DNA from: a virus | Length of the DNA stretch: 64,000 nt | IMG/VR virus record: IMGVR_UViG_3300042894_004439 | Coordinates: 1-64,000 of that record | Direction: 5' to 3' (one strand) | Shown here: positions 32,380 through 40,811 of the stretch, one piece after another | Layout of the letters: every line of letters begins with the position of its first letter | Numbering within the stretch: position 1 is the first letter of the stretch | Notes under the pieces: generated by a model | Told to the model about the DNA's origin: nothing | Seen by the model: only the letters and a program-made list of their open reading frames with translations | Database searches by the model: none | Translations under genes and position numbers: made by a program

Positions 32380-32708
32380 CCCATACTTTTATAGCCATGT
32401 GGGACTGCAATGGTCTTGAATACCTCGATGACGTCACTGCAGATGAACAACGAGTCATGTGGGAACGACTACAAGGCAAGTCCAGCCCAAGACATGCACT
32501 TGCTAACCCATTCCATCTCAGACTCAGGGCACAGGCAAACCCTCAGCGCAACTACGAGATTTACTTGTTTTCTGTTGATGATGGAATAACCAAACAGGAT
32601 CTAGTGGAAGCATTTGATACAAATCCCCAATACATAGTGGATCATATACGCAAAAATGGCGAATGTTTTTACAGTGACCGCAACACCAACAAAAGAGTGA
32701 TTGCCTAG
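32376..32708 (+). CDS. Hypothetical protein, 110 aa
   Basis: Starts TFIAMWDCNGLEYLDDVT; this opening is shared by small proteins of many phages with no known role. Ends with a basic tail. The next promoter begins 2 bp after its stop. Confidence 0.75.
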   Translation: MTHTFIAMWDCNGLEYLDDVTADEQRVMWERLQGKSSPRHALANPFHLRLRAQANPQRNYEIYLFSVDDGITKQDLVEAFDTNPQYIVDHIRKNGECFYSDRNTNKRVIA

Positions 32709-32709
32709 G

Positions 32710-32738
32710 TTGACAACTGCTTTGTTTTTTAGTACAAT
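32710..32738 (+). promoter_or_regulatory. TTGACA-17-TACAAT promoter
   Basis: Followed by a 70-nt leader and AAAGGA before the ParB-like gene. Confidence 0.7.
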
Positions 32739-32808
32739 TACAACTGTTTGATAGAGTGGCTTCGTGCTGTTTTAAAAAACAATTTTATTAATTTTAAAGG
32801 AAATTCAA

Positions 32809-33999
32809 ATGACAACAACTGTCAATGCTATCACTTTGCCTCGTACTGTGAACAGAGGTGCCAATCCGTTTGCACCCATTGTGCTACAACAAAATCGTCG
32901 ACTTACTCCTAACCAGGCTCGGGCCATTTATGTGCCGCTGACTCAAAGAGCCGCAAAGGCCAATGCCAATACCAAGGTTCAAAAAGCCGTTGCAGATTTA
33001 AAAGCTCGTCTTGCTGGACAAACATATACACAGGAGCATTTTGGTGAACTCCTGCTGGTACCAGCCAGTGAAATTGACATCAATGTTGAGATCCAACGTG
33101 ATGAGGAAGCCGACCATCAAGCAGACATTCTTGAACGTTTTGATCCACGCATTATCATGCCTGTGATGTGCACCAAATTGGCCAATGGTAGATACAGTGC
33201 CTGGGAAGGCCAGCAAAGTTCTTGTATCATATTCCACTTGATGCAGGCTGGATTGGTCAGCCCAGACCATTTGATCCAGATCAAATCTTTTGATGAAGAC
33301 ATGGCAGTTCCTGGCAGTGATCTCAAAGGCGAAGCAGTAGGCAACTATGGATTCCGACAGATCAATGGTGGCATGCGCAAACCCATTGATGCATTTCACC
33401 TGCATCGCAGTCGTGTAAACGGTGTTAGACTGTACAATTCAGAATTTACTGAAGATGTGCAAAGTGAAGAAATCCAGCAGATACTTGAAAACAACAGTAT
33501 GTTTCCGGCCAAGGCCAGTGCAGCTCAAAGCAATCAGGCCACACCGGGCATGGTCACATACCTGCATGGTTGTAACTTGATTGCTGGACACGGCACAGAA
33601 CAAAAAGTGTTTGATTTGGCCAAGCAAGATTTGGACTGGGCACTAGCCTGGCACAATCGCTATTACCCAAACGAAAAAGGTGTAGATGGCGGTTTTATTT
33701 TGGCATTTGGTCGACTGCATCATGCGGCTCGTGTCAACAAACCTGCAGTCAAACTGGATGCAGCAATGGAAAATGATCTGTTCAACATGTTCAAAACACT
33801 GTATGGTTCACCCAAGGCCTTTCATAAAGATTGTAAACAACGTCTGGAGTCATTTCAGTATGCCAACAATCTAAACAAATCCTGGAGTGACAGTTGTCTC
33901 ACTCCAATTTTGGTGCTGGACTATCTTGATGCCAAAAAGTATGCTGGCAAATTGAACATGCCTGTGGTACCTGGTATGAATCTGTATGCAGGAATCTAA
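32809..33999 (+). CDS. ParB/sulfiredoxin-like nuclease-domain protein
   Basis: 396 aa. The stretch IDINVEIQRDEEADHQADILERFDPRIIMPVMCTKLANGRYSAWEGQQSS (about 85-140) has the layout of the ParB N-terminal domain: invariant R in QRD, a helix, FDP, and an xGxYxxxEGQ loop in place of DGxHR. The rest is helical with a YLHGCNLIAGHGTEQKVF segment. No HTH is evident, so a plasmid-type partition role is unlikely; ParB-fold proteins in phages include nucleases and regulators. It precedes GIY-YIG-like and methyltransferase genes in an overlapping run. Confidence 0.7.
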   Translation: MTTTVNAITLPRTVNRGANPFAPIVLQQNRRLTPNQARAIYVPLTQRAAKANANTKVQKAVADLKARLAGQTYTQEHFGELLLVPASEIDINVEIQRDEEADHQADILERFDPRIIMPVMCTKLANGRYSAWEGQQSSCIIFHLMQAGLVSPDHLIQIKSFDEDMAVPGSDLKGEAVGNYGFRQINGGMRKPIDAFHLHRSRVNGVRLYNSEFTEDVQSEEIQQILENNSMFPAKASAAQSNQATPGMVTYLHGCNLIAGHGTEQKVFDLAKQDLDWALAWHNRYYPNEKGVDGGFILAFGRLHHAARVNKPAVKLDAAMENDLFNMFKTLYGSPKAFHKDCKQRLESFQYANNLNKSWSDSCLTPILVLDYLDAKKYAGKLNMPVVPGMNLYAGI

Positions 34000-34348
34000 A
34001 CCTTATTACTTTTATCTGTGGCGCCATCGTTTTGTTGATGATGCTACAGATAACATCCTAACCAGGACTTGTTTTGGCATCACTGGCAACCCAACAGGCC
34101 GTACACAAGGCTACGAAGGTCATGTTGGGCACACAGTAAAATTCACAGGTTTATGGACAGGTCCAGAACGGCTTGTACGTGAACTAGAAAACAGAATCAA
34201 ATCTGATTTTTATCAACACATTGTAACAGGCACTAATGGATTTAGATACGAGTGGATCAACGAAAACATTGACCATCAAGCGGTACACGGATGGGTAGAA
34301 TGGGAAATAGAAAATACATTCATTGGAATAGAACGTGTCACTGATTGA
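33986..34348 (+). CDS. GIY-YIG-like nuclease domain protein
   Basis: 120 aa. YYFYLWRH (position of GIY) and FGITGNPTGRTQGY (position of YIG plus the Arg-containing helix) are followed by a helix with LVRELENRIKSDF and YEWI, consistent with the compact GIY-YIG fold, though the motif is degenerate. It overlaps the ParB-like gene by 14 bp and the methyltransferase by 14. Confidence 0.55.
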   Translation: MQESKPYYFYLWRHRFVDDATDNILTRTCFGITGNPTGRTQGYEGHVGHTVKFTGLWTGPERLVRELENRIKSDFYQHIVTGTNGFRYEWINENIDHQAVHGWVEWEIENTFIGIERVTD

Positions 34349-35489
34349 AACCTATTACAATAACATCTGTGCAGAGTGGGGAGTGATCCCCACTTCTGAC
34401 GAATACACTGGTTACGAATCTGTAGATAGTCAACTCCGAGTGTTGAGCAAACAGGCATGGACTGCTGCAGACGATGCCGGCAAAGAAGCCATACAAGAAG
34501 CGGCATTTCAAATATATAGATCAGTTGGCATTGTTCCTATAACTTATTACAGTTTAGAAGGATGTCGTCAACAGATTCATGCAGTGGCTGCGGCAAAAAA
34601 ATCGGTTAAAAATAGCACTTTGGCCATTGGCGGTTCAGCAGGATCAGCATTTGGCCGTTTTTGGTTTCCCAACATGCAGGATGCCAAATGGAACAACAAT
34701 GACACTGTGAGTATTCGGTCACGGTTCAATCATGACAACAAACTCAGACGTGCCATTAAGATCTGTTACAAGTTCCGTGACAATGGAGATCAAGCAGTTC
34801 ATCCTCGGAGTCTTAGAACCGCACTGGAATTGGTCAACGGCGGTACCATACAGAATTTCAAGCCAATGAATGCTCAGGCCATATGGGAATACATTTGTCC
34901 GGTGTTTCGCGGGCAAGTGTTGGATTTTAGCTCAGGCTACGGTGGCCGCATGCTGGGAGCATTGACCAGTAATCTACGCTATCATTATTCGGGTATAGAT
35001 CCCAACACTCGCACCTATCAAGGTCTCGTGGCACTGGGCGAATTGATCACTGATTGTGGAATGGGTGCCGGATATGAAATGCACAACTGCGGCAGTGAAG
35101 AACTGGAGTCAGCACCTGACGCATACGATGCAGCATTTTCAAGTCCGCCTTATTTCAATCTGGAAACCTACTGCGATGAACCCACTCAGTGCATGAATCG
35201 CTATCGTAACCTTGATGCTTGGTTTGAATCTTATGTTGTGCCCACATTGCAAATGATACATCGCAGCTTGTGTTCAGATGGCATATATGCAGTAAACATA
35301 GCAGATTATAAAAATGGCAAAGAGCAGTTTGAAATTGTGGATCGATGGAAAGAAATAAGCAAGCAGGTCGGTTTTGAATACCAAGAAACTGTGAACATGT
35401 TATTGACCACACGACCCGGAGTAGGAAATAACAGAGCTGAGCAGGCTACAAAATCTGAAGGCATTTATATTTTTACCAAAAAACAATAG
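34335..35489 (+). CDS. DNA adenine/cytosine-N4 methyltransferase-like protein
   Basis: 384 aa. S-adenosylmethionine-binding motif I is VLDFSSGYGGRMLGA (about 195-210) and the catalytic motif IV is FSSPPYFNLETY (SPPY, about 262-273), pointing to amino-methyltransferases of the N6A/N4C class. The N-terminal 190 aa are extra and may read the DNA target. With nuclease-like neighbours this could protect phage DNA or belong to a modification-dependent system. Confidence 0.85.
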   Translation: MSLIETYYNNICAEWGVIPTSDEYTGYESVDSQLRVLSKQAWTAADDAGKEAIQEAAFQIYRSVGIVPITYYSLEGCRQQIHAVAAAKKSVKNSTLAIGGSAGSAFGRFWFPNMQDAKWNNNDTVSIRSRFNHDNKLRRAIKICYKFRDNGDQAVHPRSLRTALELVNGGTIQNFKPMNAQAIWEYICPVFRGQVLDFSSGYGGRMLGALTSNLRYHYSGIDPNTRTYQGLVALGELITDCGMGAGYEMHNCGSEELESAPDAYDAAFSSPPYFNLETYCDEPTQCMNRYRNLDAWFESYVVPTLQMIHRSLCSDGIYAVNIADYKNGKEQFEIVDRWKEISKQVGFEYQETVNMLLTTRPGVGNNRAEQATKSEGIYIFTKKQ

Positions 35490-35570
35490 TTTGTCAACTA
35501 AATGTGTTGCCCAGGCGTTGTATATATGTAGGGATAGAAATTTCTACATTAACCAAAAAGGAAACTTATC

Positions 35571-35792
35571 ATGAAATTAGTCGCAACTTTGATCGCTTCA
35601 GCATTTGCTGTCTCTGCTTTTGCCGCAGAACCTGCCAAGAAAGAAGAAAAGAAAGCTGATGCCAAGCCTGCTGCCACAGCACCTGCTAAACCAGCTGCCG
35701 CACCTGCACCAGCAACGCCTGCCAAAAGTGAGCCTGCTAAGAAGGACGCACCTAAAGCAGACGCCAAGGCAGCTGCACCGGCATCCAAATAA
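35571..35792 (+). CDS. Exported Lys/Ala/Pro-rich protein
   Basis: 73 aa: a signal peptide (about 1-19, MKLVATLIASAFAVSAFAAE) and a low-complexity mature part of Lys, Ala and Pro, positively charged and probably unstructured in the periplasm. AAAAAGGA before the start. Unknown role; may bind DNA or envelope polymers. In the +1 frame directly after the stop, coding continues to 35973. Confidence 0.7.
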   Translation: MKLVATLIASAFAVSAFAAEPAKKEEKKADAKPAATAPAKPAAAPAPATPAKSEPAKKDAPKADAKAAAPASK

Positions 35793-35973
35793 TCTAGATG
35801 ACAATGATGACTTCATAATAGACGATGAAGTCACATTTGGACGTAATCGCAGGAGTTTAGAGTTTGGAAAAGTAGTACACGATGATGAAGAACTTTCTGA
35901 TTATGTCCAAGATAGATTAGCATTGGCAAGATCCTTGGCAATGCAAGCATACAAAAAAGCCCACGCTACGTAA
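35791..35973 (+). pseudogene. Orphan open frame after the KAP-protein stop (gene remnant or +1 frameshift product)
   Basis: Sixty codons in the frame +1 to the KAP protein, with no own start codon near its beginning. The opening DDNDDFIIDDE resembles HDNEEVIIDDE in the protein encoded at 42657, and a helical end (DYVQDRLALARSLAMQAYKK) follows, so it looks like true coding sequence. Either it is a remnant, or it is reached by slippage at AAA-TAA. It runs into a terminator. Confidence 0.4.
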
Positions 35974-35990
35974 AAGTGCCTGGGCTTTTT
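35953..35990 (+). terminator. Terminator overlapping the 35973 stop
   Basis: AAAAAAGCCCA (35953-35963) pairs with TGGGCTTTTT (35981-35990) around a 17-nt loop, ending in Ts. Confidence 0.75.
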
Positions 35991-35992
35991 AT

Positions 35993-36910
35993 TTGAATAT
36001 ATACACTATGTTAGAATATGAACTGTCACAAACAGGCATTGGGTCAACACTGTCAATATTGTCAATGCTGTTGCATTCTGGAGAACCCATTACTCTGCAT
36101 ACGCCAGCATCAAACACAACTCTTAGAGAAATAAAAAAAATCTTTCAAATTGAACAATTGACCATTGTTGACAAACAGGCATTGGAAGATGATCTAATAT
36201 TAAAATGCACAGACAAAGGTAAATTTTTTAGTCCGTATCTTCATAATGATAATTTGGCTTTGTTTGGTAAACAATATCCTATCTCTGACCAGCGCAAACC
36301 ATGCATTGGATTGGCCACCTGGGACCTGCAGTATGAATTTGCAAACAATGCATTTCCTTACAATCGATTATATTCAAAAGAATTCTGGAGTGAAATTTTT
36401 CAGTTGGCGCAATCAGCGGGATATGATGTCATAACATTTAACAGATTAGATACCAGCATTGAACAAAAAGTCTGGCAGCTAAATGAACTATGTGATTGTG
36501 TGATTGGCTACGAAGGCGGCATGTGTCATCTTGCTCACACATTGTCAATCCCTACTGTAATAATGCCCTGGCATCATTATGAGGATGGACGTTCTCCTGA
36601 CTCTGATATGTTTTATGTACCACAAAAATTACACCTAGATCCCAAAACTTATTTTGTCAAAGACGAGCAAGAAATACTGTCTTGGACTCCAACATATTTT
36701 GCTGAACTAATAACACAGTTGCACGACAGTCAGGGAAATAGTGTATTTTTTAATAGTGACCTTATTATAAGCCCGCCCAATCTTAAAAGTGTTGCAATAA
36801 AAACTGTTGATGGACAAGAGTTAAACATAGTGTTGTCACAGTTTGAATTAGATTTCATTAAAAAATACATAAAAAATATTGCAATTGCCGGAATCAAATA
36901 TTCCATATAA
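35993..36910 (+). CDS. GT9-like glycosyltransferase
   Basis: 305 aa. CDCVIGYEGGMCHLAHTLSIPTVIMPW (about 165-191) is the donor-site block of heptosyltransferase-like GT9 enzymes (usual form IGPDGGLAHLAxxLGxPTV). The N-terminal half is weakly conserved. TTG/ATG choice: the frame opens at a TTG (35993); ATG 36008 gives MLEYELSQ and may be the true start. Followed after 11 bp by an SGNH hydrolase, suggesting joint glycan work. Confidence 0.65.
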   Translation: MNIYTMLEYELSQTGIGSTLSILSMLLHSGEPITLHTPASNTTLREIKKIFQIEQLTIVDKQALEDDLILKCTDKGKFFSPYLHNDNLALFGKQYPISDQRKPCIGLATWDLQYEFANNAFPYNRLYSKEFWSEIFQLAQSAGYDVITFNRLDTSIEQKVWQLNELCDCVIGYEGGMCHLAHTLSIPTVIMPWHHYEDGRSPDSDMFYVPQKLHLDPKTYFVKDEQEILSWTPTYFAELITQLHDSQGNSVFFNSDLIISPPNLKSVAIKTVDGQELNIVLSQFELDFIKKYIKNIAIAGIKYSI

Positions 36911-36921
36911 AGTAGGATAAT

Positions 36922-37683
36922 ATGTCACGAATAATAGCGTTTGGAGATAGTTTTGTTGTGGGCGACCAAGATGATTTTGGCCCTGCTGATATAAACTACA
37001 ATCCAAAATTTCCACCAACACACAACATGCCGCCGATTGAAAGAGAAGAATATCTTAAAAACAATGTTAGTTTTGCGGCCATTATTGCAAAAAAATTAAA
37101 TTGCGAATTTCTTAACAAGGCAGGAAGAGGACATAGCAATTTTTACCAGTTGGATAGATTAATGAGAATTATCTACAATGGATTATTAACAGAAAAAGAC
37201 ACAATATTGTTTGGGATTACCACCACCTATAGAGATAGAAGAAGTCTGTCAGTCAATAATAAAGGTATAAATGACAATGGATTAGTAGAAAATCAGAATT
37301 TACGTTTTGTTGAGATATTTGATTTATTTTATATTATATCTGCATTGGATCAAATATCTAAGAAATACAAAGTAAATATAATCAAATTTAATTTATTTGA
37401 TAATCCATTGTATAGTTTTGAAGATCATTTAAATAGTTTTGATAAGATTCTTGAAACTGACAATTTCTTGGGTCATCAGTTTAATAATAATACTCTAGTA
37501 GATATACTCAATGATACTTGGGGGCAAAATTATAATAAAAGGCCACCTTATCACACTGAATTAACAGTATCGGATGCATACAAAAAATATTATACATGGA
37601 ATAATCATCCTTCAATATTGGGACATCAGAAAATTGCAGATTGGTTTTTACAAAATATCAACTGGTCCGATTTAATAAAGTAG
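36922..37683 (+). CDS. SGNH/GDSL hydrolase-like protein
   Basis: 253 aa. Block I is IIAFGDSFVVG (catalytic Ser in GDSF), a Gly is in NKAGRGHSN, and the Asp/His block is NNHPSILGHQKIADW near the end. No signal peptide, so it acts in the cytoplasm or is carried on the virion. SGNH enzymes remove acyl groups from sugars or lipids. One of four in the window (also 47324, 49056, 61708). Confidence 0.8.
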   Translation: MSRIIAFGDSFVVGDQDDFGPADINYNPKFPPTHNMPPIEREEYLKNNVSFAAIIAKKLNCEFLNKAGRGHSNFYQLDRLMRIIYNGLLTEKDTILFGITTTYRDRRSLSVNNKGINDNGLVENQNLRFVEIFDLFYIISALDQISKKYKVNIIKFNLFDNPLYSFEDHLNSFDKILETDNFLGHQFNNNTLVDILNDTWGQNYNKRPPYHTELTVSDAYKKYYTWNNHPSILGHQKIADWFLQNINWSDLIK

Positions 37684-37701
37684 TGCTAAAAAACAACACC
37701 T

Positions 37702-37729
37702 AAAACCCTGTATTTTATAGGGTTTTTTT
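37702..37729 (+). terminator. Terminator after SGNH gene
   Basis: AAAACCCT(G)TA / TATAGGGTTTT stem with a 3-nt loop, then Ts. Nearly the same stem as the terminator at 27605. Confidence 0.85.
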
Positions 37730-37755
37730 GTGGCTAAAATACAACAAAATTTTGG

Positions 37756-37784
37756 TTGACCCAAAATGCCCGATTTGCTATAAT
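37756..37784 (+). promoter_or_regulatory. TTGACC-17-TATAAT promoter
   Basis: Six nt before the ATG at 37791: leaderless arrangement. Confidence 0.75.
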
Positions 37785-37790
37785 ACTAAC

Positions 37791-38105
37791 ATGAAGACAA
37801 GAAAACGCCGTCAAGACACCAAGCATGCAGTTTACATGTTAGTAAACACTAACACCAATGAGTCATATATTGGCATCACTGTATGCGGCTCGCAAGTAAA
37901 AAAAGCATTGAAAGTTCGCTTCCAAAAGCATGTGCGTCGCGCACTGACTGAAAACAAAACGTGGGCTTTATGCAACAGCATCCGCGAACACGGAGCAGAA
38001 GCTTTTGCAGTACTTTTAGTTGACATTGTGCGTGGACGCAAACCAGCTCATGCAGTAGAACGCGAGCTAATCAATGGCGAAAATCCAGCTCTGAACAGTC
38101 ACTAA
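37791..38105 (+). CDS. GIY-YIG endonuclease-like protein
   Basis: 104 aa. AVYMLVNTNTNESYIGIT (about 13-30) carries the GIY-like YML and YIG motifs, then the Arg/His helix VRFQKHVRRAL and ELINGENP with the catalytic Glu. Resembles stand-alone homing-type or repair nucleases. ATG 37791 lies where transcription should begin; no Shine-Dalgarno is present. A frame extension upstream overlaps the promoter and is rejected. Confidence 0.8.
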   Translation: MKTRKRRQDTKHAVYMLVNTNTNESYIGITVCGSQVKKALKVRFQKHVRRALTENKTWALCNSIREHGAEAFAVLLVDIVRGRKPAHAVERELINGENPALNSH

Positions 38106-38109
38106 ACGG

Positions 38110-38168
38110 TTGACCCAAAACACAAGATCGGTTATAATAACAGCATGTTAAGCAAAAAGGAGTTCAAA
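38110..38168 (+). promoter_or_regulatory. Promoter-leader cassette 1
   Basis: TTGACC (38110-38115), 17 bp, TATAAT (38133-38138), then a 30-nt leader with AAAAAGGAG ending at the ATG 38169. The leader has ATGTTAAGC where the other copies have ATAGTAAG(N), so the ATG at 38145 is an accident of the leader, not the start. Confidence 0.85.
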
Positions 38169-38486
38169 ATGGTAGATGAAAAGTACAAATCTCAGTTTTA
38201 TTTAGACTGGACCAATGATGAAACTGGTCCAGTTGCTCGCTGGCATTCCAACGATAAAATTCCTTTTGCAGACATGTTGCAAAATTTTGTAGATGCAGGT
38301 TGGATGGATGCTCAGATACAATCCAACAGTTTGGCTCAACGCATAATTGAAGACCGTGCCGCTATTGAAGCTTATCGTGCCAACTATCGTGGTCCTAGCA
38401 CAGAAGAAATGTTAGAAGCCCGCGCCGAATTTGGCCCTGGTGCCCGAGTGGTAAATGTGTTGACCGGCGCATCATATACAGTTTAA
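38169..38486 (+). CDS. Hypothetical protein, 105 aa
   Basis: Start fixed by the cassette leader. Soluble, helical, acidic (DETGPVARWHSNDKIPFADM). Heads a run of five or six small genes to about 40042 with AAGGAG sites or overlaps between them. No family recognised. Confidence 0.75.
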   Translation: MVDEKYKSQFYLDWTNDETGPVARWHSNDKIPFADMLQNFVDAGWMDAQIQSNSLAQRIIEDRAAIEAYRANYRGPSTEEMLEARAEFGPGARVVNVLTGASYTV

Positions 38487-38496
38487 GGAGAGACAG

Positions 38497-38865
38497 ATGT
38501 TTACAGTATGGGAAGACATGACACAATTAGAGCAGGCCCAAGCTACCTTTTGGGACATGTATAAAGATGCTTACGGCTTCCGTCCCCGTCACATTGACAC
38601 CTCTACCTGGACTCTTGAGCAGTTCGATGCAGAGTTCGAAGGTCTCGGTGTAGCAATCGATGCGGCCGACCAAGAACGCAAAACAGCCGAAGCTCGGGCT
38701 GTAGAAACATTTGAGCGCCGTGTTGCTGAATTGATCAGCATGGGTGCCAAAGACTTGGCCATGGCCATGCGTTGGATCCACGAAGCAGAAGAGACCAACG
38801 GTGACGACAGTTACCTTGCTTGGACACTGGGCTTGCCCTATATGTACTTCCGCAAAGCGGGTTAA
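38497..38865 (+). CDS. Conserved-type phage protein, 122 aa
   Basis: Helical protein: FWDMYKDAYGFRPRHID near the start and AVETFERRVAELISMGAKDLAMAMRWIHEAEE in the second half. The YKDxxGxRPR pattern recurs in small proteins of phages and proteobacteria with no known function. AAGGAG upstream. Confidence 0.78.
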   Translation: MFTVWEDMTQLEQAQATFWDMYKDAYGFRPRHIDTSTWTLEQFDAEFEGLGVAIDAADQERKTAEARAVETFERRVAELISMGAKDLAMAMRWIHEAEETNGDDSYLAWTLGLPYMYFRKAG

Positions 38866-38875
38866 GGAGAATTCA

Positions 38876-39109
38876 ATGAAGACAGGTTACAAAGCAGAAT
38901 ACAATGGTTGTACATACGAAGTCGAGCACGGTGATGCGTTTGATCGTGGTTCAGCAGACAGCTACTACGGTCGCCCACGTAGACCGCACAAAGGCGGAGT
39001 GGGTGGTGATTCGGGTTCTTTAAACATAAACCTTACACCGCAAGAGATTGCAGACTACATGGCCGGTTACGACTGGAACGAAGCCGACGGCAACAAAAAG
39101 GATTGGTAA
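38876..39109 (+). CDS. Hypothetical protein, 77 aa
   Basis: AAGGAG 7 bp before ATG 38876. Gly/Asp/Tyr-rich start then LTPQEIADYMAGYDWNEAD. Ends one base into the next gene. Not recognised. Confidence 0.7.
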   Translation: MKTGYKAEYNGCTYEVEHGDAFDRGSADSYYGRPRRPHKGGVGGDSGSLNINLTPQEIADYMAGYDWNEADGNKKDW

Positions 39110-39354
39110 TGAATGATTTAGAATTGCATGGGCTGAACGCTCGCCAACAGGTGCTGGCAGACATCATGTGGAGTCTTGAAGAATACGACCAAGTTCAGGC
39201 CTTTATCAACACCTTGCCCAAGCGAGAAAAGATTGAGTGTGAAGGCATCATTGAAATGATGAAAATGGCCGTAGTTGAACAATGCCGCACTGGCGTTGAA
39301 AACACCAAAGAAGCTGATAAAATTATTAAACAAATACGTTCTAAAAAGGATTGA
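39109..39354 (+). CDS. Hypothetical protein, 81 aa
   Basis: TAATG overlap with the upstream stop. Helical; LPKREKIECEGIIEMMKMAVVEQC suggests an amphipathic helix pair. Not recognised. Confidence 0.7.
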   Translation: MNDLELHGLNARQQVLADIMWSLEEYDQVQAFINTLPKREKIECEGIIEMMKMAVVEQCRTGVENTKEADKIIKQIRSKKD

Positions 39355-39355
39355 T

Positions 39356-39529
39356 ATGGGACAGATGAAATCATTGTTTGTGGAGTTTTTAGAGAAATAC
39401 GAATCATGCACTCCGGAAGAAATTCAGGAAGAGCTAGACCTGTACAATAGTCTGCAGAGTCGAGGTGTGACTGACGAAATTCGTATTTCATTCTTGGAAC
39501 AATTATTGACTAATAAAGAGGTGGCATAA
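39356..39529 (+). CDS. Hypothetical protein, 57 aa
   Basis: AAAAAGGA before ATG 39356; overlaps the next start by one base. Acidic helical peptide with CTPEEIQEELDLYNSL. Confidence 0.65.
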   Translation: MGQMKSLFVEFLEKYESCTPEEIQEELDLYNSLQSRGVTDEIRISFLEQLLTNKEVA

Positions 39530-39801
39530 TGGATATCAAAGAAATCAACAATGCAATCATGTTCAATGGATTAACCAATGAGCAGTTGGAATCTGTTATG
39601 ATGGCAGTGAAATTTGCTCGAACCCAACTGGTAATCAACAACAAACGGTCGTTGTGTATTGGGGATCGTGTTAAGTTTACCAGCAATCGCAATGGCCGTA
39701 CTTATCTTGGCACAGTTGAAAAAATTGCCATCAAGTATATCACAGTTCACACCGGCGGCTCTTTGTTTAGAGTTCCAGCAAACATGTTAGAGGCGGCATG
39801 A
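39529..39801 (+). CDS. Small KOW/SH3-like protein, 90 aa
   Basis: An N-terminal helix (LTNEQLESVMMAVKFARTQL) is followed by a small beta barrel: LCIGDRVKFTSNRNGRTYLGTVEKIAIKYITVHTGG, the pattern of KOW/SH3-like folds that bind RNA or protein. Common small phage protein; role unknown. Confidence 0.7.
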   Translation: MDIKEINNAIMFNGLTNEQLESVMMAVKFARTQLVINNKRSLCIGDRVKFTSNRNGRTYLGTVEKIAIKYITVHTGGSLFRVPANMLEAA

Positions 39802-39814
39802 TAGCCGAGTTAAA

Positions 39815-40042
39815 TTGTTTTTTGTAGTGTATCGGGTGAAATCGGGTCACTGCATAAGTGTGTATGATCGCGAAAGTTCAGCCAAGGCTCAGGTCACACG
39901 AAATAATCGTGTCCTGATGATGGATATATTACGGGGTGAAAACCGACCAATTAATTGGTGGCCAGGCCGTCGAGAAGAATGGGCCTATTGCAATTATGCA
40001 GACTATGCAGCCCATTTTTACAAGGCCTACAAAGCCAAATAA
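39815..40042 (+). CDS. Hypothetical protein, 75 aa
   Basis: TTG start; beta then helix (FFVVYRVKSGHCISVYDRESSAKAQVTRNN) and a Trp-rich end. Not recognised; start uncertain. Confidence 0.6.
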   Translation: MFFVVYRVKSGHCISVYDRESSAKAQVTRNNRVLMMDILRGENRPINWWPGRREEWAYCNYADYAAHFYKAYKAK

Positions 40043-40069
40043 GTGTTGCAAAAAAACAACACAAAAAGG

Positions 40070-40128
40070 TTGACCAAAAACACCCGTTTTGCTATAATAG
40101 AAGTATAGTAAGAAACAAGGAGTTAAAG
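40070..40128 (+). promoter_or_regulatory. Promoter-leader cassette 2
   Basis: TTGACC, 17 bp, TATAAT (40093-40098), exactly 30 nt of leader with ATAGTAAG and AAGGAG. Confidence 0.85.
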
Positions 40129-40392
40129 ATGACTTTAAGATACGAAACAGTTGGTGAAATGATCACTCAGCACCAGCAAGAAAAATTTGAAAGCGATGTA
40201 ACTTACATTGTTCGTCCGTTGCTAAATGACAACGAACATGCTGGTTTTTTTGGAGAAACTGGCACCTTGTTTGCTGCTTGTTCTGAGTTGACTGCCCAGA
40301 CCATTTTTGACCGATTGATCCTGGAATTTGGTGTGGGAAAAGTGCAACTCAACGGCCCAATTCAAGGCGAATACGCCTATGATTTTGTGTGA
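40129..40392 (+). CDS. Hypothetical protein, 87 aa
   Basis: Start set by the cassette. Alpha/beta protein with VTYIVRPLLNDNEHAGFFGETGTLFAACSE. Single-gene unit between two cassettes. Not recognised. Confidence 0.72.
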   Translation: MTLRYETVGEMITQHQQEKFESDVTYIVRPLLNDNEHAGFFGETGTLFAACSELTAQTIFDRLILEFGVGKVQLNGPIQGEYAYDFV

Positions 40393-40398
40393 AAACGG

Positions 40399-40457
40399 TT
40401 GACCAAAAATACCCAATTTGTTATAATAACAGCATAGTAAGTAAAAAGGAGATAGTT
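40399..40457 (+). promoter_or_regulatory. Promoter-leader cassette 3
   Basis: TTGACC, 17 bp, TATAAT (40422-40427), 30-nt leader with ATAGTAAG and AAAAAGGAG. Confidence 0.85.
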
Positions 40458-40811
40458 ATGCAAGCAGTCGCAACAGTGATCACAGAGCAGTTGGTACAAG
40501 ACGCTACCAACGAAGCAGGCATCCAAGCCCGTACTGCCGCCAAGGCATTCCACGCCAAGCATGGCGATCGTGATGCTTGTGGCTTTGCCTGGGTTAACGT
40601 CTACGGCGTTCGCTCAAACAGCAAGCTGGGCAAGTGGTTGGCAGCCGCAGGCTTCCGCAAAGACTACACGGGTGCCTTGTGCCTGTGGAACCCCAGTGGT
40701 TTCCCTACACAAAGCATCAGCATCTTGGAAGCCGGCGCCGAAGCCTACGCCGAAGTACTGAAGAACAAGCTGGGTCTGGATCGTGTTTACGCAGGTTCAC
40801 GGTTAGATTGA
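40458..40811 (+). CDS. Conserved-type phage protein, 117 aa
   Basis: Helix-rich: AAKAFHAKHGDRDACGFAWVNVYGVRSNSKLGKWLAAAGF, a pattern that recurs in small proteins of phages and proteobacteria. Its base composition is visibly more GC-rich than its neighbours, perhaps a recent acquisition. Function unknown. Confidence 0.75.
   Translation: MQAVATVITEQLVQDATNEAGIQARTAAKAFHAKHGDRDACGFAWVNVYGVRSNSKLGKWLAAAGFRKDYTGALCLWNPSGFPTQSISILEAGAEAYAEVLKNKLGLDRVYAGSRLD

Noticed and set aside
38145-38168. ATG at 38145 as the start of the 38169 gene
   Set aside because: It falls at the expected transcription start within a leader word that is ATAGTAAG in the three sister cassettes; the real start has AAAAAGGAG upstream.
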